From positions 1-64,000 of the forward strand of contig NZ_QMBN01000003.1 in the NCBI RefSeq assembly GCF_003289625.1: a stretch of 64,000 bases of DNA, written 5' to 3'. The notes beneath the pieces are model-generated. The model saw only the letters and a list, made by a program, of their open reading frames with translations, had not been told where the DNA came from and ran no database searches. Below, one piece after another: positions 60,647-64,000 of this stretch (its first letter is position 1; every line of letters starts with the position of its first letter). The position numbers and the translations under genes are program-made. Source of the DNA: Microbacterium sp. SMR1 (GTDB lineage Bacteria > Actinomycetota > Actinomycetes > Actinomycetales > Microbacteriaceae).

Positions 60647-62473
60647 TCAGTCGCGCGTCTCGGAGCGGTGGCGGGGCTTGCGAGCCGGCCGGTCGTCGCG
60701 GTCGCCGTCACGGTCGCGGTCACGCGGTCGATCGTCACGGTCGAAGCGGCCGCGCGAGCTGCGGCTCGGGCCGCCGGTGTCGACGCGGATCTCGATCGCC
60801 TTGCCCGAGATGCGGGTGTCGGCCAGGCGGTCGAGCGTCGACTGGGGCATGTCGGACGGCAGCTCGACGAGCGAGAAGTCGGGACGGATCTGGATCGCGC
60901 CGAAGTCGCCGCGGCTGAGACCGCCCTCATTCGCGAGCGCCCCGACGATCTGACGGGGCTCGACGCGGTGGCGCTTGCCCACCGCGATGCGGTAGGTCGT
61001 CATGTTCGGGTTGCTCGCACGCGGGCGGCGTTCCGGCCGCCCGTCGCGGTCGTCGCGGTCGAACGAGCGCGGGGCACGGTCCTCGCGCGGCGCGCGTGCG
61101 CGCGGCTCGGGGTCGGGCTCGAGCAGCAGCGGGGTCTCGCCCTGCGCGACCACGGCGAGCGCGGCGGCGACGTCCACTTCGGGCACATCGTGGTGACGGA
61201 CGTAGTGGGCGACGATGTCGCGGAACCGCTCGATGCGGTCGGTGTCTTCCAGCGCAGCGGTGATGCGGTCGTCGAAGCGCGACAGGCGCGTGACGTTGAC
61301 CTCGTCGACGCTCGGCAGCTGCATCTGCGTGAGCGGCTGGCGCGTCGCGCGCTCGATCGCGTTCACGAGCCCGCGCTCACGCGGCGTGACGAAGCTGATC
61401 GCGTCACCCGTGCGGCCGGCACGCCCGGTGCGGCCGATGCGGTGCACGTACGACTCGGTGTCGGTCGAGATGTCGAAGTTGACCACGTGCGAGATGCGCT
61501 CGACGTCGAGGCCGCGGGCAGCGACATCCGTGGCGACGAGGATGTCGAGCTTGCCCGACTTCAGCTGGTTGACGGTGCGCTCGCGCTGCACCTGAGCCAC
61601 GTCGCCGTTGATGGCGGCGGCAGAGTAGCCGCGGGCGCGCAGCTTCTCGGCGACCTCCTCGGTCGCGCTCTTCGTGCGGGCGAAGACGATCATCGCCTCG
61701 AAGTTCTCGACCTCGAGGATGCGGGTGAGCGCATCGATCTTCTGCTGATACGACACGATCAGGTAGCGCTGGGTGATCGTCGAGGAGGTCGTCGTCTTCG
61801 ACGCGACCGTGATCTCCTCGGGGTCGTTGAGGTACTGCTTCGACATGCGGCGGATGGCCGCCGGCATCGTTGCGGAGAACAGGGCGACCTGCTTGGTGTC
61901 CGGGGTGTCGGCGAGGATCGTCTCGACGTCCTCGGCGAAGCCCATCTTGAGCATCTCGTCGGCCTCGTCGAGCACGAGGTACTTCAGCTCGGACAGGTCG
62001 AGCGTGCCCTTGTCGAGGTGGTCCATGATGCGCCCGGGCGTTCCGACGATGACGTGGACTCCCCGGCGCAGCGCCGAGAGCTGCACGCCGTAGCCCTGAC
62101 CGCCGTAGACCGGGAGGACGTGGACACCCTTCGTGCGCGACGCGTACTTCTCGAACGCCTCGCAGACCTGCAGCGCGAGCTCGCGGGTCGGGGCGAGCAC
62201 GAGGGCCTGCGGGGTCTTCTGGGTCAGGTCGAGCCGGTCGAGGATCGGCAGCGCGAAAGCCGCGGTCTTGCCGGTACCGGTCTGCGCGAGGCCGACGACA
62301 TCGCGCCCCTCGAGGAGCGTCGGGATGGTCGCGGCCTGGATCGCCGACGGGGTCTCGTAGCCCACGTCGGAGAGCGCCTTGAGCACCTGCTCTCCCAGCC
62401 CGAGGTCGCGGAAAGTGATGACGGGCGGCTCGTCGACGGACTCGGGTACAGACTGTTCAGCAGAAGTGGACAC
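60647..62473 (-). CDS. DEAD/DEAH-box RNA helicase (DeaD/CsdA-like)
   Basis: A 608-residue ATP-dependent RNA helicase. Motifs in order: Q-motif [14 protein letters not shown] (39-52), I AQTGTGKT (63-70), [33 protein letters not shown], then [11 protein letters not shown] and [14 protein letters not shown] DbpA-like RNA-binding domain ([20 protein letters not shown]) and an Arg/Asp-rich tail follow, as in CsdA. Such enzymes unwind rRNA and cold-stabilised mRNA. Start GTG at 62473; divergent from the UbiB gene. Confidence 0.94.
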   Translation of the reverse strand: MSTSAEQSVPESVDEPPVITFRDLGLGEQVLKALSDVGYETPSAIQAATIPTLLEGRDVVGLAQTGTGKTAAFALPILDRLDLTQKTPQALVLAPTRELALQVCEAFEKYASRTKGVHVLPVYGGQGYGVQLSALRRGVHVIVGTPGRIMDHLDKGTLDLSELKYLVLDEADEMLKMGFAEDVETILADTPDTKQVALFSATMPAAIRRMSKQYLNDPEEITVASKTTTSSTITQRYLIVSYQQKIDALTRILEVENFEAMIVFARTKSATEEVAEKLRARGYSAAAINGDVAQVQRERTVNQLKSGKLDILVATDVAARGLDVERISHVVNFDISTDTESYVHRIGRTGRAGRTGDAISFVTPRERGLVNAIERATRQPLTQMQLPSVDEVNVTRLSRFDDRITAALEDTDRIERFRDIVAHYVRHHDVPEVDVAAALAVVAQGETPLLLEPDPEPRARAPREDRAPRSFDRDDRDGRPERRPRASNPNMTTYRIAVGKRHRVEPRQIVGALANEGGLSRGDFGAIQIRPDFSLVELPSDMPQSTLDRLADTRISGKAIEIRVDTGGPSRSSRGRFDRDDRPRDRDRDGDRDDRPARKPRHRSETRD

Positions 62474-62576
62474 GCTTCAGGGTAGTCCGCCTCTGCCGAG
62501 ATCGCATGATCGGCCCGGCGCGACGGAGCCCGGTGCCCTAGCCTCGAAGCAGGTCGACGGGCTCGAGGGGGTATCG

Positions 62577-64000
62577 ATGCCGGAGTGGTTGCTCTTCACC
62601 ATCGCCGCGGTGGTCTTCTCGATCGCGGCCACCTGGCTCGCCAAGCGGGCGCTCGAGGCGCGTGTCGGCTGGGTGCGCGGTCCTGTCGTCTCGCTCATCG
62701 TCTTCGTCGTCTTCGGCCCGCTCGGCATCTGGGTGCTGCGTGGAGCGGGCGTGCTGCAGGAGCAGGGCGGGCTGCTCACGGATCAGCCCGTCGCTTTCGG
62801 CTTCGTTCTGCTCGTGCTGGCCTGGCTGTTCGCGATCGTCCTCATCGCCCTCATCACGCTCGAGCTCATGTGGCCGGCGCGGCCGCCGGTCGGTCCCGTC
62901 ACCTACGTCCGCGAGGCGTTGCACCGCCGCCGCCGGGCGGTGAGGTACGCGCGTATCGTCGCGATCGCCTCGCGGCACGGCCTCGGCGGAATGCGCAGCG
63001 AGTCGGCGCGAGCCGAACTGCCTCGGGCGCTCGCGGCCACCCTCGACGACGCGGGCGTGACCTTCGTCAAGCTCGGTCAGATCCTGTCCACCCGCAACGA
63101 TCTGCTCCCCGCCGAGATCACGAGTGCGCTCGCCTCGCTGCAGATGGACACGACGCCCATCCCCTGGCCGGAGGCCAAGGCCGCGATCGAGAAGCAGCTG
63201 GGCCGGCCGATCGAGCTCGTCTTCGCCGGCATCGACGAGACGCCGCTGGCGGCGGCATCCGTCGGTCAGGTCCACAGCGCACGGCTCAAGGACGGACGCG
63301 CCGTCGTGGTGAAGATCCAGCGACCGAAGGCGCGCGCGCAGGTCGCCACCGACCTCGACATCATCGAGCGTGCCGCCGCCGACCTCGAGCGGCGCACGAC
63401 GTGGGCGAAGGATGTCGGCGCCTCGGCCCTCGCCGCGCAGTTCTCCGCCGCTCTGCGCGAAGAGCTCGACTACCGCGTCGAGGTCGCGAACATGGAGATG
63501 CTGCGCGACTCGATGACGGCCGCCGACGCTCGCGCGGTGCGGATCCCGGACGTCTATCCCGACCTGTGCACCGAGCAGCTGATCGTGATGGAGCACGTCC
63601 AGGGCATCCCGTTCAGCCGGCTGCCCGAGCCCGGCAGCGACGCGCCGGGCGCCGTCGCGCCCGCGGAGGCGACGCGCATCGCCGACGCCGTGCTCGACGT
63701 CATCGTCGGGCAGATCGCACTGCGGGGGGTCTTCCACGCCGACCTGCATCCGGGCAACCTCATCCTGCAGCCCGACGGGATCGTCGCCCTCATCGACTTC
63801 GGGTCGGTCGGGATCATCGAACGCAGTATGCGGCGCCTGCTGCTGCCGATGCTCGTGGCATTGCACAACGAGGACGACTCCGGCGCGACGGATGCCGTCC
63901 TGATGCTCGTGAAGCCGCGCGGCGACGCCGAGCTCGATGTCGGAGCGCTTCAGCACGACATCGGCGTCATCCTCACACGACTGCACAACTCCACCTCCGA
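62577..64000 (+). CDS. ABC1/AarF (UbiB family) atypical kinase, truncated by window edge
   Basis: The first 474 residues of a UbiB/AarF-type protein; the gene runs off the right edge without a stop. It begins with three predicted membrane helices (WLLFTIAAVVFSIAATWLAK, then SLIVFVVFGPLGIWVL and GFVLLVLAWLFAIVLIALIT). Kinase features are KLGQILSTRNDLLP, the Ala-rich loop AAASVGQVHSARL, VVKIQRP and the catalytic HADLHPGN with DFGSVG. Members are ATP-binding membrane-lipid or quinone biosynthesis accessory proteins. The start is an ATG after GAGGGGG. Confidence 0.9.
   Translation, partial: MPEWLLFTIAAVVFSIAATWLAKRALEARVGWVRGPVVSLIVFVVFGPLGIWVLRGAGVLQEQGGLLTDQPVAFGFVLLVLAWLFAIVLIALITLELMWPARPPVGPVTYVREALHRRRRAVRYARIVAIASRHGLGGMRSESARAELPRALAATLDDAGVTFVKLGQILSTRNDLLPAEITSALASLQMDTTPIPWPEAKAAIEKQLGRPIELVFAGIDETPLAAASVGQVHSARLKDGRAVVVKIQRPKARAQVATDLDIIERAAADLERRTTWAKDVGASALAAQFSAALREELDYRVEVANMEMLRDSMTAADARAVRIPDVYPDLCTEQLIVMEHVQGIPFSRLPEPGSDAPGAVAPAEATRIADAVLDVIVGQIALRGVFHADLHPGNLILQPDGIVALIDFGSVGIIERSMRRLLLPMLVALHNEDDSGATDAVLMLVKPRGDAELDVGALQHDIGVILTRLHNSTS

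Overview
The window is a contiguous piece of a high-GC actinobacterial chromosome. Gene content (class Ib nrdHIEF, LPXTG pilin with sortase, DUF3817, DUF4011-like/MTES_1575-type protein, ActP-DUF485), frequent GTG starts and the recurrent GGATGC/GCATCC context all point to Microbacteriaceae, most likely Microbacterium. No complete mobile element, prophage or CRISPR array is visible; the most foreign-looking DNA is a structured non-coding segment in the first 240 bases.

Layout. 0.3-6.1 kb: a five-gene oligopeptide-type ABC importer (minus strand) preceded by a DUF1684 gene. 6.2-9.7 kb: small membrane proteins, two MarR regulators (one forming an operon with an MFS exporter under a double operator) and an unrecognised 31-codon gene with its own RBS and terminator. 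9.8-12.6 kb: a minimal pilus locus of one major pilin and one class C sortase. 12.7-14.1 kb: rtcB with a small upstream ORF. 14.2-18.4 kb: nrdHIEF ribonucleotide reductase, with DnaA-box-like sites upstream. 18.4-25.2 kb: MFS, acyl-CoA dehydrogenase, CsoR-type regulator, DUF445, SixA-like phosphatase, YbaK-like deacylase and a Leu/Val dehydrogenase. 25.3-26.8 kb: mgtE behind a long structured leader containing a short ORF. 27.0-33.5 kb: a second peptide-type ABC importer, a DUF1028 protein and an XRE-cupin regulator. 33.6-38.0 kb: FMN reductase, SLC13-type carrier, PrpF-type isomerase and divergent LysR regulator. 38.0-43.4 kb: tRNA-Ala(CGC), amidohydrolase, GalU, formyl-THF cyclo-ligase, FmdB-type zinc ribbon and MscL.

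43.4-48.0 kb: a 1,242-residue SF1-helicase-like protein with both nucleotide-binding motifs degenerate, followed by a frameshifted small ORF, and a divergent alkyltransferase-like protein whose acceptor Cys is Ala. 48.0-51.0 kb: acetate symporter ActP with DUF485 partner and a divergent GAF-LuxR regulator resembling RamA. 51.0-60.5 kb: glycosyltransferase and a stress/redox cluster (GSP39-like SDR, MBL hydrolase, Mn catalase, an overlapping three-gene operon of haem-oxygenase-like diiron protein, glycosyltransferase and CDGSH protein, a zinc dehydrogenase, another SDR). 60.6-64.0 kb: DEAD-box RNA helicase and the start of a UbiB/AarF-type kinase that runs off the right edge.

The parts most worth following up are the degenerate helicase-nuclease protein, the Ala-type ATL protein, the diiron/GT/CDGSH operon, the mgtE leader ORF, the 31-codon and 29-codon small genes, and the family of long palindromes found between genes.
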